Positions 7,720 through 18,035 of a stretch of DNA of 64,000 bases are shown here, in pieces; position 1 is the first letter of the stretch, and each line of letters starts with the position of its first letter. A model generated the notes under the pieces. The model did not search any database, was not told the origin of the DNA, and saw only the letters and a list, made by a program, of their open reading frames with translations. The DNA comes from Bacillus aerolatus (GTDB lineage: Bacteria > Bacillota > Bacilli > Bacillales > Domibacillaceae). Location of the stretch: positions 62,001 through 126,000 of the forward strand of contig NZ_WEIO01000001.1 in the NCBI RefSeq assembly GCF_009183655.1. The letters run 5' to 3'. Both the position numbers and the translations under genes were made by a program.

Positions 7720-8904
7720 ATGCAGAAAAAAATTCCGGTCACCGTATTAAGCGGTTATTTAGGGTCAGGGAAAACAACTCTTTTAAATCACATTTTAAAA
7801 AATCGTGAAGAGAAAAAAGTGGCCGTCATTGTGAATGATATGAGTGAAATTAATGTGGATGCTTCTCTTATTAAACAAGGCGGGTTTTCACGGACAGAAG
7901 AAAAGCTTGTTGAAATGCAAAATGGCTGCATCTGCTGTACGCTCCGGGAAGATTTGATTAAAGAAGTGGAAAAGCTCGCCGCATCGGGAGATATCGATTA
8001 TATCGTCATCGAGTCAACGGGCATTAGTGAGCCGGTGCCAGTCGCCCAAACATTTACATATGTGGATGAAAACTTGGGAATTGACTTATCCGCTTTTTGC
8101 CGGCTTGACACAATGGTGACGGTTGTCGATGCTAACCGTTTCTGGCATGATTTTGCTTCCGGGGAGAGCCTGCTTGACCGCAAAGAAGCGACAGATGAAA
8201 CGGATACGAGAGAAGTCGTCGATTTATTAATTGATCAAATTGAATTTGCCAATGTGATCGTGCTGAATAAAATCGATTTAGTGCAAGAAGAAGACGTGCT
8301 TGAATTAAAAGCTGTCTTGAAAAAATTAAACCCGGAAGCGCGCATTGTTTTAACGGATCATAGCCGTCTTTCATTAGATCAAGTGCTCGATACGAATTTA
8401 TTTGATTTTGAACAGGCTAGTCAAAGTGCCGGGTGGATACAAGAATTGAATAATGAACATACCCCGGAAACGGAAGAGTATGGGATTTCGTCTTTCGTTT
8501 ATCGCAGACGGTTTCCACTTCACCCGCAGCGCTTTATGAACTGGCTGGAGGATTGGCCGGCAGATGTCGTACGGGCGAAAGGTTTTATTTGGCTCGCTTC
8601 CCGCAATAATACGGCAGGGATATTGTCGCAAGCCGGTCCGTCCATTATTTTTCAAGGAGCCGGGGAATGGATTGCGACCTATTCCGAAAGAGAGAGACAG
8701 CAAACGCTGCAGGAAGAACCTGAATTATTGGAAAGGTGGCACGAAGAATACGGCGATCGAATAACAGAACTTGTTTTAATTGGGATTGACATGGATAAAA
8801 CCGAAATTGAACAGTCTTTAGACGAATGTTTGCTTACAGAAGAAGAACTAAAAAAGGATTGGACTTCGTTCAAAGACCCGCTTCCGCCATTTGTAGAAGC
8901 TTAA
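7720..8904 (+). CDS. zagA: COG0523 GTPase, ZagA/YciC type zinc metallochaperone
   Basis: A Walker A motif GYLGSGKTT at residues 12-20, the family signature GCICC at 69-73 (zinc-binding CxCC), ESTGISEP in the switch region, NKID for guanine specificity near 187, and the CobW C-terminal domain define a COG0523 GTPase. At 394 aa it matches B. subtilis ZagA (YciC), a Zur-repressed zinc chaperone that supports FolE under zinc limitation. A Zur-like site lies directly upstream and rpmG (zinc-free) follows 21 bp after the stop, so both are probably cotranscribed. The C-terminus is less His-rich than in some relatives. Confidence 0.88.
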   Translation: MQKKIPVTVLSGYLGSGKTTLLNHILKNREEKKVAVIVNDMSEINVDASLIKQGGFSRTEEKLVEMQNGCICCTLREDLIKEVEKLAASGDIDYIVIESTGISEPVPVAQTFTYVDENLGIDLSAFCRLDTMVTVVDANRFWHDFASGESLLDRKEATDETDTREVVDLLIDQIEFANVIVLNKIDLVQEEDVLELKAVLKKLNPEARIVLTDHSRLSLDQVLDTNLFDFEQASQSAGWIQELNNEHTPETEEYGISSFVYRRRFPLHPQRFMNWLEDWPADVVRAKGFIWLASRNNTAGILSQAGPSIIFQGAGEWIATYSERERQQTLQEEPELLERWHEEYGDRITELVLIGIDMDKTEIEQSLDECLLTEEELKKDWTSFKDPLPPFVEA

Positions 8905-8925
8905 TGAAAAGAGGAGGATCACATA

Positions 8926-9075
8926 ATGAGAGTAAATATTACATTAGCATGCACAGAAACAGGGGACAGAAACTATATTACAACGAAGAATAAGCGTACA
9001 AATCCAGAGCGTTTGGAATTAAAAAAATATTGCCCGCGTTTAAAAAGACATACACTGCATCGTGAAACGAAGTAA
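8926..9075 (+). CDS. rpmGC: Ribosomal protein L33, zinc-free (C-minus) form
   Basis: A 49-residue L33 ([13 protein letters not shown]... ending HRETK). The paired CxxC motifs of zinc L33 are broken: only Cys9 (CTET) and Cys36 (CPRL) remain, so the protein cannot form the zinc ribbon. C-minus L33 paralogues replace the zinc form when zinc is scarce, releasing ribosomal zinc, and are Zur-regulated in B. subtilis. It follows zagA by 21 bp with its own site GAGGAGG and ends in a terminator at 9140-9178. Confidence 0.92.
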   Translation: MRVNITLACTETGDRNYITTKNKRTNPERLELKKYCPRLKRHTLHRETK

Positions 9076-9139
9076 AAGGAAGAGAGAAAACTTTTTCTCT
9101 ACCGGCAAAAAAGAGCGTGTCCATTTTCGAACAGAAATG

Positions 9140-9178
9140 AGCCGCATGCAAAAATAAATGCAGCGGCTGGCTTTTTTT
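9140..9178 (+). terminator. Terminator of the zinc-starvation island
   Basis: GAGCCGCATGC pairs with GCAGCGGCT with one bulge, followed by GGC and seven T. It closes the zagA-rpmG transcript. Confidence 0.75.
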
Positions 9179-9189
9179 AAAATAGCATC

Positions 9190-9421
9190 AAAAAATCCGG
9201 CTCCTTTAAAGGAAGCCGGACTTAGTTATGTAATGGAAAGGCCGCGTTTGCCGTACATTTAATGAAGTTTTAAAACCACCACTCCATAAAGTGGGTGTTT
9301 GCAGAAACGCTCCTATCGTCCTCATAGCGATGAGGCATGATATTCCCGCTTCAATGTTAAAACTCCCTATTTCAGCTTAAAGGTTAAAACTTTATTAAGA
9401 TTACGCACAACGCAGCTGATA
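9190..9421 (-). ncRNA. Candidate structured small RNA, about 230 nt
   Basis: The minus strand has a sigma-A promoter (-35 TTGCAT at 9455-9450, 17-bp spacer, -10 TATAGT at 9432-9427) and an intrinsic terminator at 9220-9190 (TCCGGCTTCC stem, then T run). Between them no reading frame of note exists. The transcript can close on itself: 9384-9396 pairs with 9261-9273 over 13 bp with one G-U, extendable to about 17. Inside are the hairpins CCTCAT-cgct-ATGAGG and CCACT-ttatgg-AGTGG. No gene follows on the minus strand, so it is not a leader. A second 6S-like RNA or an unnamed regulator are options; the window's other 6S candidate lies at 34966. I cannot name the family. Confidence 0.6.
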
Positions 9422-9542
9422 TGTACACTATACCGAATGTCGTCATAAAATGCAACGCCAATTTTTTCTATTATCTAGTGTTTAAATCGAAAAGAGAAGG
9501 GAAAAAAATAATTATACACTAGTTGAAAGTGAGGAGAATGGC

Positions 9543-9764
9543 ATGAGAGTAGTAAATGCGGAATTACAATATAACGAAGATAAAATCAAAGGCGACTTTA
9601 CTGACACGTTGAAGAACATCTTGAAAAAAGAAGGCATTGAAGTCATTTCTGTCGATAAAAATAAAAATACAGAGCCAGCCAGCCCTTATCCGAGATCGAA
9701 AAACAAAGACGCCGTGTCTGACATTAATTCAGCAGGCGCAGGAGGTATGGTTTCTCCAAATTAA
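9543..9764 (+). CDS. Hypothetical protein, 73 aa
   Basis: A small soluble protein with a charged N-terminal half (about residues 1-45, predicted mixed strand and helix) and a Pro/Ser/Gly-rich tail ending GGMVSPN. The start has the good site GTGAGGAG and the gene ends in a clear terminator (9779-9805), so it is probably expressed. I do not recognise the family. It stands alone between the small-RNA candidate and the bofC-like gene. Confidence 0.7.
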   Translation: MRVVNAELQYNEDKIKGDFTDTLKNILKKEGIEVISVDKNKNTEPASPYPRSKNKDAVSDINSAGAGGMVSPN

Positions 9765-9778
9765 CAAATATGCAGCTT

Positions 9779-9805
9779 GGCCGCCTTTAGGGGCGGTCTT
9801 TTTGT
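9779..9805 (+). terminator. Terminator after the 73-aa gene
   Basis: GGCCGCC-TTTA-GGGGCGGTC followed by five T. Confidence 0.7.
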
Positions 9806-9855
9806 TTGTTCTTTTTCCTTTTTGGCGAAAATGAAATAAAAAAGGAGAGAGTCAG

Positions 9856-10161
9856 ATGAAGTGGGTAATTCCTTTTATTTTATTTCTCGTTTCAACCACC
9901 GCCGGTACATATTTAACAGAAACATCAAGAAACAAACAAGTGGAGGCGATTGAAGCAGTAGATTCCGCCAAAGTGGTATCAGGTCCACACAGCGTTCAAG
10001 TAATTATTCGTGAGACAGATGAACATGGCCAGTTGAAAACGAAAGCCCACGCTGAAACGATTTGGGCAATGGAAGACTTTTGGGCTCAATATGAGGGATA
10101 TCAGCTTGTGGATATGAATGAGAAAGAAGTGATCTTTGAAACAAGAAGCAGGGAAAGATAA
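9856..10161 (+). CDS. bofC: Short BofC-like protein, N-terminal domain only
   Basis: The position directly before ruvA is that of bofC in B. subtilis. An N-terminal signal or membrane segment (residues 3-20) leads into a domain with the BofC pattern EDFWAQYEGYQLVD near residue 73. The protein then ends at 101 residues, while BofC of B. subtilis is about 170. The C-terminal BofC domain (DDISPLxK... region) is missing, and the 174 bp up to ruvA do not encode it in any frame. BofC acts in the intermembrane space to restrain SpoIVB-dependent sigma-K activation. Either a naturally short variant or a truncated gene; assignment by position and the FWA motif. Confidence 0.65.
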   Translation: MKWVIPFILFLVSTTAGTYLTETSRNKQVEAIEAVDSAKVVSGPHSVQVIIRETDEHGQLKTKAHAETIWAMEDFWAQYEGYQLVDMNEKEVIFETRSRER

Positions 10162-10335
10162 GTGATGCATTGTCTAATTATTTCAACATTTTAGCTGTTT
10201 GTTCACGAATCCAAATTGGTATTCAATCTTTCTTTTCAATTCTTAAGAACAGATGTTTCTTTTTAATTTTTTCCACGAATAAATCATGGTATGATACAAT
10301 GAAGGGTAGTGTGCAATGCAGAGGAGAGAATCATT

Positions 10336-10947
10336 TTGTACGAATATATAAAGGGCACTGTGGCGTTCGTAGGGCCGGAGTATGTTGTCATTGAAAATGG
10401 CGGCATCGGCTTTCAAGTGTTGACGCCGAATCCATTTGCTTTTTCAAAATATGAACAGCAGAACGTAACAATGTATACGTACCAGCATGTGCGCGAAGAT
10501 GTGCTGGCGCTATATGGCTTCTCTTCTATGGAAGAGAAGCGATTGTTTGAAAAGCTGATTTCTGTATCGGGCATTGGACCGAAAGGAGCGCTCGCTGTGC
10601 TCGCGAGCGGAGAACCTCAGCAAGTCGTGTCGGCGATTGAACAGGAAGATGAAAAGTTTTTAACGAAATTTCCAGGCGTTGGCAAGAAAACAGCACGGCA
10701 AATGATCCTTGATTTAAAAGGGAAGCTGGCTGATGTTGTGCCGGAGTTTTTCCCGAATTTGTTTCATCCTGACGGCACAGAGAAAAAGCCGGCTTCTTCT
10801 GGTGAATTGGAAGAAGCGCTGCTCGCTCTTGAAGCGCTTGGTTATTCAGCCCGGGAAATTAAAAAAATCAGCCTGAAGCTGAAGGCAGAGTCTTTAACGA
10901 CAGATCAGTACATCCGTAAAGGACTGCAGCTGCTGTTGAATGGATAA
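10336..10947 (+). CDS. ruvA: Holliday junction DNA helicase subunit RuvA
   Basis: RuvA tetramers bind Holliday junctions and recruit RuvB. The sequence shows the N-terminal OB domain (1-62), two helix-hairpin-helix motifs (GIGPKGALA near 78 and GVGKKTARQ near 114) and the C-terminal RuvB-binding domain after a flexible linker. The open frame extends to 10309, but homologues begin at M-YEYIKG, so TTG 10336 is taken as start; GGAGAG precedes it. It forms an operon with ruvB (23 bp apart). Confidence 0.93.
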   Translation: MYEYIKGTVAFVGPEYVVIENGGIGFQVLTPNPFAFSKYEQQNVTMYTYQHVREDVLALYGFSSMEEKRLFEKLISVSGIGPKGALAVLASGEPQQVVSAIEQEDEKFLTKFPGVGKKTARQMILDLKGKLADVVPEFFPNLFHPDGTEKKPASSGELEEALLALEALGYSAREIKKISLKLKAESLTTDQYIRKGLQLLLNG

Positions 10948-10970
10948 ATGAATGAGGGAGTGATCATGCG

Positions 10971-11972
10971 ATGGAAGAACGCATCGTTTCCGGAACGGCT
11001 GAAATGAATGAGTTGTACGAGGAACAATCACTGCGTCCCCAGACGTTAAAACAATATATTGGCCAGGAGCAAGTAAAGAACAATCTGGCAATTTTTATTG
11101 AAGCGGCCCGGCAGCGCGGGGAAACGCTCGATCACGTGCTGCTGTATGGTCCGCCCGGACTTGGTAAAACAACGCTTGCCGCTGTCATTGCTAACGAAAT
11201 GGGCGTGCAAATGAGAACGACTTCAGGGCCGGCGATCGAACGGCCTGGGGATCTTGCTGCTGTTTTGACGGCGCTGGAGCCGGGTGATGTGTTGTTTATC
11301 GATGAAATACACCGCCTGCCACGTTCGATCGAAGAAGTGCTGTATCCGGCGATGGAGGACTTTTGCCTTGATATCGTGATTGGCAAAGGACCGAGTGCAC
11401 GCTCTGTCCGCCTTGATTTGCCGCCGTTCACATTAATCGGTGCCACAACGCGGGCTGGTTCACTTTCCGCCCCGCTCCGTGACCGCTTCGGCGTGTTAAG
11501 CCGGCTTGAATATTACAGTGAAGAACAGCTGACAGACGTCGTTATGCGCACAGCAGATATTTTTGAAACAGCGATTGATCCGGTTGGTGCCGGAGAAATC
11601 GCCCGCCGTTCGAGGGGCACGCCGCGAATCGCCAACCGTCTTCTGAAGCGGGTGCGCGATTATGCCCAGGTGCGCGGCAATGGTACGATTACTTATGACG
11701 TGGCCGAAGAAGCGCTTGAACTGTTGCAAGTCGACCGGATGGGTCTTGATCATATTGATCATAAGCTGTTAAAAGCGATTATTGAGCGCTTCCGCGGCGG
11801 TCCGGTCGGTATCGAAACGATAGCGGCGAGCATCGGTGAGGAGTCGGGGACGATTGAAGATGTGTATGAGCCGTATTTGCTGCAGATTGGCTTCTTACAG
11901 CGGACACCGAGAGGGCGGATTGTCAGCGGCTTAGTATACCGCCACTTTCAAATGGAAGTTCCGGCTGAATGA
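10971..11972 (+). CDS. ruvB: Holliday junction branch migration ATPase RuvB
   Basis: An AAA+ hexameric motor driving branch migration with RuvA. Walker A is GPPGLGKTT (60-68), Walker B is LFIDEIH (108-114), sensor 1 is GATTRAG near 158, and the C-terminal winged-helix domain is complete. At 333 residues it has the normal length. Its stop overlaps the start of the DUF2905 gene by 4 bp, showing translational coupling. Confidence 0.96.
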   Translation: MEERIVSGTAEMNELYEEQSLRPQTLKQYIGQEQVKNNLAIFIEAARQRGETLDHVLLYGPPGLGKTTLAAVIANEMGVQMRTTSGPAIERPGDLAAVLTALEPGDVLFIDEIHRLPRSIEEVLYPAMEDFCLDIVIGKGPSARSVRLDLPPFTLIGATTRAGSLSAPLRDRFGVLSRLEYYSEEQLTDVVMRTADIFETAIDPVGAGEIARRSRGTPRIANRLLKRVRDYAQVRGNGTITYDVAEEALELLQVDRMGLDHIDHKLLKAIIERFRGGPVGIETIAASIGEESGTIEDVYEPYLLQIGFLQRTPRGRIVSGLVYRHFQMEVPAE

Positions 11973-12175
11973 GTGGAGTCGGCAAAACGCTCATGCTGCT
12001 CGGTGTCATCATTTTTGTCATCGGCCTCGTTATGCAGTTTGTCAAAATCGGCCGCTTGCCCGGGGATTTTTTATTTAAAAAAGGAAATACAACTTTTTAT
12101 TTTCCAATTATGACTTCTATTATCGTCAGCATCGTGCTGTCCCTGCTTTTTTATGTAATCGGAAAATGGAAATAA
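11969..12175 (+). CDS. DUF2905 small membrane protein
   Basis: A 68-residue protein with two transmembrane segments (about 6-24 and 45-64) joined by a short loop with the DUF2905 signature IGRLPGDF. It overlaps ruvB by ATGA and lies 10 bp before queA, so it belongs to the ruvAB-queA operon. Its function is not known. Confidence 0.88.
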   Translation: MSGVGKTLMLLGVIIFVIGLVMQFVKIGRLPGDFLFKKGNTTFYFPIMTSIIVSIVLSLLFYVIGKWK

Positions 12176-12185
12176 ACAGATAAGG

Positions 12186-13223
12186 ATGAAGAAAGTGAAA
12201 GTAGAAGATTTTGACTTTAATCTGCCGGAAGAATTGATTGCACAGACCCCGCTTGTTGAGCGGACAAAAAGCCGGCTCATGGTGCTCGATAAAGAAACAG
12301 GCGCCATTAGTCATGAAGTATTTAAAGATATTACTTCTTATCTTAAGCCGGGCGACTGTCTCGTGCTCAACGACACGAAAGTAATGCCGGCCCGCCTGTA
12401 CGGTGTGAAAACAGAAACAGGCGCGAAAATTGAAGTGCTGCTCTTAAAACAAGAAGAGGGCGACCGCTGGGAAACACTTGTAAAGCCGGCGAAGCGAATC
12501 AAAACGGGCAGTAAAATTATATTTGGAGACGGGCGGCTCACGGCTGTCTGCACAGGTGAAAAAGAGCATGGCGGAAGAATGTTGGAGTTTTCTTATGAAG
12601 GCATTTTTTACGAAGTACTTGACGAACTTGGGGAAATGCCGCTGCCGCCGTACATTAAAGAGCAGCTGGAAGAACGCGACCGCTATCAGACTGTCTTTGC
12701 AAAAGAGCGAGGATCGGCCGCCGCCCCAACGGCAGGGCTTCATTTTACGGAAGAACTGCTGGAGGAAATCCGCAGCATGGGCGTGCATACCGCTTTTTTA
12801 ACACTTCACGTCGGTTTGGGCACGTTCCGCCCGGTGTCTGTCGATACGATTGAAGAACATGAAATGCATGCGGAGTTTTATCACGTTTCAGAAGGAACAG
12901 CTCGTCTCATTCAGCAAGTGAAAGACGAAGGCGGCCGCATCATCAGTGTGGGTACAACGTCTACTCGTACATTGGAAACGGTCGCCCGTGACCACGGCGG
13001 CCGGATAGAAGCGGCGAGCGGCTGGACGGATATTTTTATTTACCCGGGCTTCGAATTCCAGGCGATCGACGGCATGATCACGAATTTCCATTTGCCGATG
13101 TCGACATTAATTATGCTCGTCAGTGCACTCGCCGGGAAAGAACATGTGATGAACGCCTATGAGGAAGCGGTACGGGAAAAATACCGCTTTTTCAGTTTCG
13201 GTGATGCGATGATGATTAAATAA
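12186..13223 (+). CDS. queA: tRNA preQ1 S-adenosylmethionine ribosyltransferase-isomerase
   Basis: QueA transfers and isomerises the ribosyl part of SAM onto preQ1 at tRNA position 34, giving epoxyqueuosine. The 345-residue protein has the family start [15 protein letters not shown], the PARLYG and KSRLMVL motifs, and the conserved GLHFTEELL and [11 protein letters not shown] segments. The gene lies between ruvB and tgt, the usual Bacillus order; here a repeat pair of about 240 bp separates it from tgt. Confidence 0.96.
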   Translation: MKKVKVEDFDFNLPEELIAQTPLVERTKSRLMVLDKETGAISHEVFKDITSYLKPGDCLVLNDTKVMPARLYGVKTETGAKIEVLLLKQEEGDRWETLVKPAKRIKTGSKIIFGDGRLTAVCTGEKEHGGRMLEFSYEGIFYEVLDELGEMPLPPYIKEQLEERDRYQTVFAKERGSAAAPTAGLHFTEELLEEIRSMGVHTAFLTLHVGLGTFRPVSVDTIEEHEMHAEFYHVSEGTARLIQQVKDEGGRIISVGTTSTRTLETVARDHGGRIEAASGWTDIFIYPGFEFQAIDGMITNFHLPMSTLIMLVSALAGKEHVMNAYEEAVREKYRFFSFGDAMMIK

Positions 13224-13228
13224 GAATG

Positions 13229-14651
<1,423 letters not shown>

Positions 14652-14678
14652 TATCGTTCTCGGAAAGGGGGGAATTTT

Positions 14679-14942
14679 ATGCAATCAATTATTATGCTCG
14701 TGTTGATGTTCGTTATTTTTTACTTTTTGCTTATCCGTCCACAGCAAAAGCGCCAGAAAAACGTGATGGAAATGCAGAATAACTTGCAAAAAGGCGACAA
14801 AATTGTTACTATCGGCGGTTTGCACGGCTTTATCGATGCAATCGAGGAAGGCACAGTTGTTATTAAATGCGGCGATGGCAGCCGTCTTACATATGACCGT
14901 TCTGCTATTCGCGAAGTGTCTGAAAAAGCAGCCGTTCTATAA
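14679..14942 (+). CDS. yajC: Sec translocase accessory subunit YajC
   Basis: An 87-residue protein with one N-terminal transmembrane segment (2-20) and the signature FYFLLIRPQQKRQK, followed by a small soluble domain (KGDKIVTIGGLHG). It associates with SecDF, which lies further along. The site AAAGGGGGG precedes the start. Confidence 0.94.
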   Translation: MQSIIMLVLMFVIFYFLLIRPQQKRQKNVMEMQNNLQKGDKIVTIGGLHGFIDAIEEGTVVIKCGDGSRLTYDRSAIREVSEKAAVL

Positions 14943-14973
14943 GATAAGAGACTGGTCAACATGTCGGGAGGGA

Positions 14974-15022
14974 AACAGCTGTCGAATGTTTTCGACAGCT
15001 TGCTTCGCGGCTCTTTTTTGTT
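14974..15022 (+). terminator. Terminator after yajC
   Basis: AGCTGTCGAA-TGTT-TTCGACAGCT forms a perfect stem; GCTTCGCGGCTC and a T run follow about 15 bases later. It ends the queA-tgt-yajC transcript. Confidence 0.65.
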
Positions 15023-15035
15023 GTTGGAAAATTAC

Positions 15036-15203
15036 AAAATAATCGCAAGGTGGATAACTTTCCTAATGTAGCGGGCCTACGGCAAGCGTAAGCGCCTAGC
15101 CCCTCGAGGTCAAATAACCTTTCCTCAATGAAGTCAAAAATCGGACTTCTTTGAGGAAAGAACATTTGCTTGTCGGGGCTGATCGAGGCGCTTCCGCTTT
15201 TGT
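15036..15203. repeat. Type A palindromic repeat with extended left flank
   Basis: The core (about 15083-15203) has GCGCCTAGCCCC-TCGAGGTCA on the left and GCTTGTCGGGGC on the right. The inner arms CTTTCCTCAATGAAGTC and GACTTCTTTGAGGAAAG are complementary but for one position. The 45 bp before it (from AAAATAATCGCA) also resemble the flank of the copy at 59032. Together with the two terminators it fills the gap between yajC and yrzE. Confidence 0.85.
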
Positions 15204-15220
15204 TTTGAATACGCACGATA

Positions 15221-15260
15221 AAAAAGCAAATCCTCATCATTGAGTGATTTGCTTTTTTTA
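15221..15260. terminator. Bidirectional terminator
   Basis: AAAAAAGCAAATC-CTCATCATTGA-GTGATTTGCTTTTTT: a T run lies on either side of the stem. It serves yrzE on the minus strand. Confidence 0.75.
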
Positions 15261-15656
15261 TTATTTTCTCGAATAGATGTTTACTCCTAAAATACCGCCC
15301 ATCATTGCTGTGATGATAAAACAAAGGTGGTAGATAAGCTGCTCCCAGTGAAAGCCAGTGTTATAGCCAAGATATTGATACATCATCATTACAGCGCTGT
15401 ATAAAAGACCTGTCGCTCCCCCGGAAAGCCAGCCTTTTTTCCCTGAAAGCTTCCCTGAAATAAATCCTCCTGAAAATAAAACGAGAAATGAAGCGATCGT
15501 AATGGAAAGCTGTAATGACGATTCATTTAATGAGCTGAACCGTAAAATTAACGAAAAAACTAAACTGCACACCGCGGCAAAAACGAAAATCACGAGCGTT
15601 CCATACATAATGCCATAGCTGAAAGGCTTCACGTTAAAGTCCTCCTTAATTACCAT
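15261..15656 (-). CDS. yrzE: TIGR04086 family membrane protein (YrzE-like)
   Basis: 131 residues with four predicted transmembrane segments (about 15-37, 45-66, 75-95 and 105-125), the pattern of TIGR04086. In B. subtilis yrzE lies between yajC (yrbF) and yrbG, as here, but here it reads opposite to its neighbours. Function unknown. The site AAGGAGG lies before the start, with ATG at 15656. Confidence 0.8.
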   Translation of the reverse strand: MVIKEDFNVKPFSYGIMYGTLVIFVFAAVCSLVFSLILRFSSLNESSLQLSITIASFLVLFSGGFISGKLSGKKGWLSGGATGLLYSAVMMMYQYLGYNTGFHWEQLIYHLCFIITAMMGGILGVNIYSRK

Positions 15657-15729
15657 TGTTTGTTCTTCATGTTTTTTTGATACAGGTTCACACTAGAAGT
15701 AAACACTAATGAATATGAAAGGGAGTCTC

Positions 15730-16374
15730 ATGATTTATTGGACAATCATTTTGCGGGCGATATTTTTATATATCGTCATTTTATTTATATTCCGGCTAAT
15801 GGGCCGGAGAGAAATTGGTGAACTTAGCATTCTGGATCTTGTTGTCTTCTTGATGATCGGTGAAATGGCTGTTCTAGCTATTGAAAAACACGAGGATCCG
15901 CTGATGCATACGCTCGTGCCAATTGCTGTTTTAGTACTTATTCAAATCATTTCTGCTTACATTTCACTTAAAAGTGTCAAATTCCGTGAGTTTATCGAAG
16001 GAAAGCCGGAAATCATCATAAAACATGGGAAAATCGATGAAAAGGCGATGAGAAGACAGCGATATAACTATCATGATCTGCTTCTTCAAATGCGTGAAAA
16101 AGATATCCGGCACATTGATGATATAGAATTTGCGATATTGGAAACATCAGGAAGCCTATCGGTATTGCCAAAAGAGAATAAACGGAAAAATGGTTCATTT
16201 ACATTGCCGCTCGTGCTTGACGGCAAAGTCCACCATGAGCATTTAGAGATGATCAACCAGACAGAGCAATGGCTGATTCGGGAATTAACGAAAAGAGGGT
16301 ACAAAAATATAGAAAAGGTTTCTTTTTGCAGCTTTCATGACGGCCGGTTTTTTATCGATGAAAAGGATCGATAA
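15730..16374 (+). CDS. yrbG: DUF421 membrane protein (YrbG/YetF family)
   Basis: Three N-terminal transmembrane segments (about 3-22, 35-52 and 58-80) carry the family motif FRLMGRREIGELSILDLVVF. A cytoplasmic domain follows with the DUF421 features (FIEGKPEIIIKHGKI, QRYNYHDLLLQMREKDI, AILETSGSLSVLPK). YetF-type proteins aid spore germinant receptors in some Bacillus strains, but no role is set for YrbG. ATG 15730 with AAGGGAG is preferred over ATG 15709. Ends nearly abut convergent spoVB (8 bp). Confidence 0.85.
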   Translation: MIYWTIILRAIFLYIVILFIFRLMGRREIGELSILDLVVFLMIGEMAVLAIEKHEDPLMHTLVPIAVLVLIQIISAYISLKSVKFREFIEGKPEIIIKHGKIDEKAMRRQRYNYHDLLLQMREKDIRHIDDIEFAILETSGSLSVLPKENKRKNGSFTLPLVLDGKVHHEHLEMINQTEQWLIRELTKRGYKNIEKVSFCSFHDGRFFIDEKDR

Positions 16375-16382
16375 AAGCTGGC

Positions 16383-17921
16383 TTATTTTTTTATGAAAGG
16401 CAGGCGGGATAAATCTTGCTTCGTAACGAGTCCGCACAGAATAGAAATACATAAATAGCAAAAGGAAGTGATAAGCGCCCCCGCTGCAAGGTACAGAGAT
16501 GAGCTTAAGCCATTGAGCCACATGTGATTTAACGAGCGGCTGATGAAATAAGAAACTGCCAGGACAAGGAGAAATTTAACATATTGGCGCACATCCACTG
16601 AAATGGAGATTTTTTTAAACACAGTGGCCAAATGCAGCAGTGTGACGAGCAAAATACTTGCAGCCATACCGAGTGCTGCTCCGTAAATACCGAATTGCGG
16701 CTGCGAAGCAAAGATGAAAATGACAGATAACTTAACAACTGCCCCGATGAGACTGTTGATCATAGCTGCATTGGCTAAGTTTAAAGCTTGCAAAACAGCC
16801 TGGAGTGGACCTTGGTAATAATAAAACAAAAAAAACGGAGCCATCAATGTAATAAAACGTGCGCCATTGGATGAGTGATACATAAATTGCATGAGCGGTT
16901 CAGCGTATAAGAATAAAATCAGCACAGATATTCCGCCGGTGACGAGGCAAAAACGCAGCGCTTCCTGAATGCGGTGCTCAAGCAGCTGATGTTGTTTTTT
17001 TGCATACGCTTCGCTGACAGCAGGAACGAGAGAAGTAGACAACGCCAGTGTTACAAAAGAAGGCAAAAACATAACAGGCAGCGCGTAACCGGTAAGGACA
17101 CCGTACTCTTTTGTGGCGACAACGGCGGTTACACCGGCAATGGCTAGACTGTGCGTAACAACAATCGGCTCAAAAAACCACGCCAGCGATCCGATCATTC
17201 GGCTGCCGGTAGACGGAATAGCGACTTCAAACAACTCTTTTGCCGTTTCTTTGCCGTTGCGAATCGCTCGGAAAAAGCGGCGGCGAAGCAAAAAGGTTTT
17301 ATTAAAGCGGAACATTAGCAGCAAGTAAAGCAGGGAAATCAATTCACCTGCAGCAGCAGCGGCCATCGCTCCGGCTGCCGCAAATTCTATCCCGTAAGGC
17401 AGCATTTCTTTCGTAAACAAGGCAATTAAGCCGATGCGGACGACCTGTTCAATAATTTGCGAATAAGCGGCTGGCTTCATATTTTGTCTGCCTTGGAAGT
17501 ACCCGCGCAGCACAGAAGAGACCGCAATGATTGGAATGGCAGGCGTTATGGCCGCTAAAGGATAATATGTGCGCGGATCGGTAAATAACACTTCAGATAA
17601 ATATGGCGCGAGCAGCAAGAGAGCCGGTGTAAAAAGAAGCGATAAAGATATGGTGATCGACAGTGACACAGCTAATATTCGTTTCATTTTTGCTGTGTCT
17701 CCTCGTGCTTCAGCGGCGGCAATGCTTCTGGAAATGGCTACAGGGAGACCTAGCTGTGTGAGCGTGACGACGAGAATGAACGTCGGAAATACCATCATAT
17801 ACAAGCCGACGCCTTCTTCGCCGATCAGGCGGGCGATCACAATCCGGTTGACAAAACCAAGTATTTTTGTAATAAACATAGCAGCCATTAAAACGAGCGT
17901 CCCTTTTAAAAACTTCGACAT
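16383..17921 (-). CDS. spoVB: Stage V sporulation protein B, MOP-family flippase
   Basis: A 512-residue polytopic protein (about 14 transmembrane segments) of the MVF/polysaccharide exporter group. SpoVB is needed for spore cortex formation and probably flips lipid-linked peptidoglycan precursor. The family start MSKFLKGTLVLMAAMFITK matches ATG 17921, with GGGAGA upstream; a longer open frame to 18074 has no support. Typical features are ITKILGFVNRIVIARLIG and several Pro/Gly-rich loops. It lies between yrbG and comN as in B. subtilis. Confidence 0.93.
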   Translation of the reverse strand: MSKFLKGTLVLMAAMFITKILGFVNRIVIARLIGEEGVGLYMMVFPTFILVVTLTQLGLPVAISRSIAAAEARGDTAKMKRILAVSLSITISLSLLFTPALLLLAPYLSEVLFTDPRTYYPLAAITPAIPIIAVSSVLRGYFQGRQNMKPAAYSQIIEQVVRIGLIALFTKEMLPYGIEFAAAGAMAAAAAGELISLLYLLLMFRFNKTFLLRRRFFRAIRNGKETAKELFEVAIPSTGSRMIGSLAWFFEPIVVTHSLAIAGVTAVVATKEYGVLTGYALPVMFLPSFVTLALSTSLVPAVSEAYAKKQHQLLEHRIQEALRFCLVTGGISVLILFLYAEPLMQFMYHSSNGARFITLMAPFFLFYYYQGPLQAVLQALNLANAAMINSLIGAVVKLSVIFIFASQPQFGIYGAALGMAASILLVTLLHLATVFKKISISVDVRQYVKFLLVLAVSYFISRSLNHMWLNGLSSSLYLAAGALITSFCYLCISILCGLVTKQDLSRLPFIKK

Positions 17922-18035
17922 CTGTCTCCCTGCCTTCTCAAAATAGATGAATTGCTTTACAATGATATATATGCCTTCTAGTCGGGCAAGCATGACAAGT
18001 TCATTTATTCTTCTAACAAAAAGGGGATGGGGAGA

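Noticed and set aside
9190-9421. The minus-strand RNA as a riboswitch
   Set aside because: No gene follows on the minus strand after the terminator, so a cis-acting leader is unlikely; kept as a trans-acting RNA candidate.
17569-17946. 125-codon plus-strand frame opposite spoVB
   Set aside because: It is the antisense of the spoVB membrane segments; no independent evidence.
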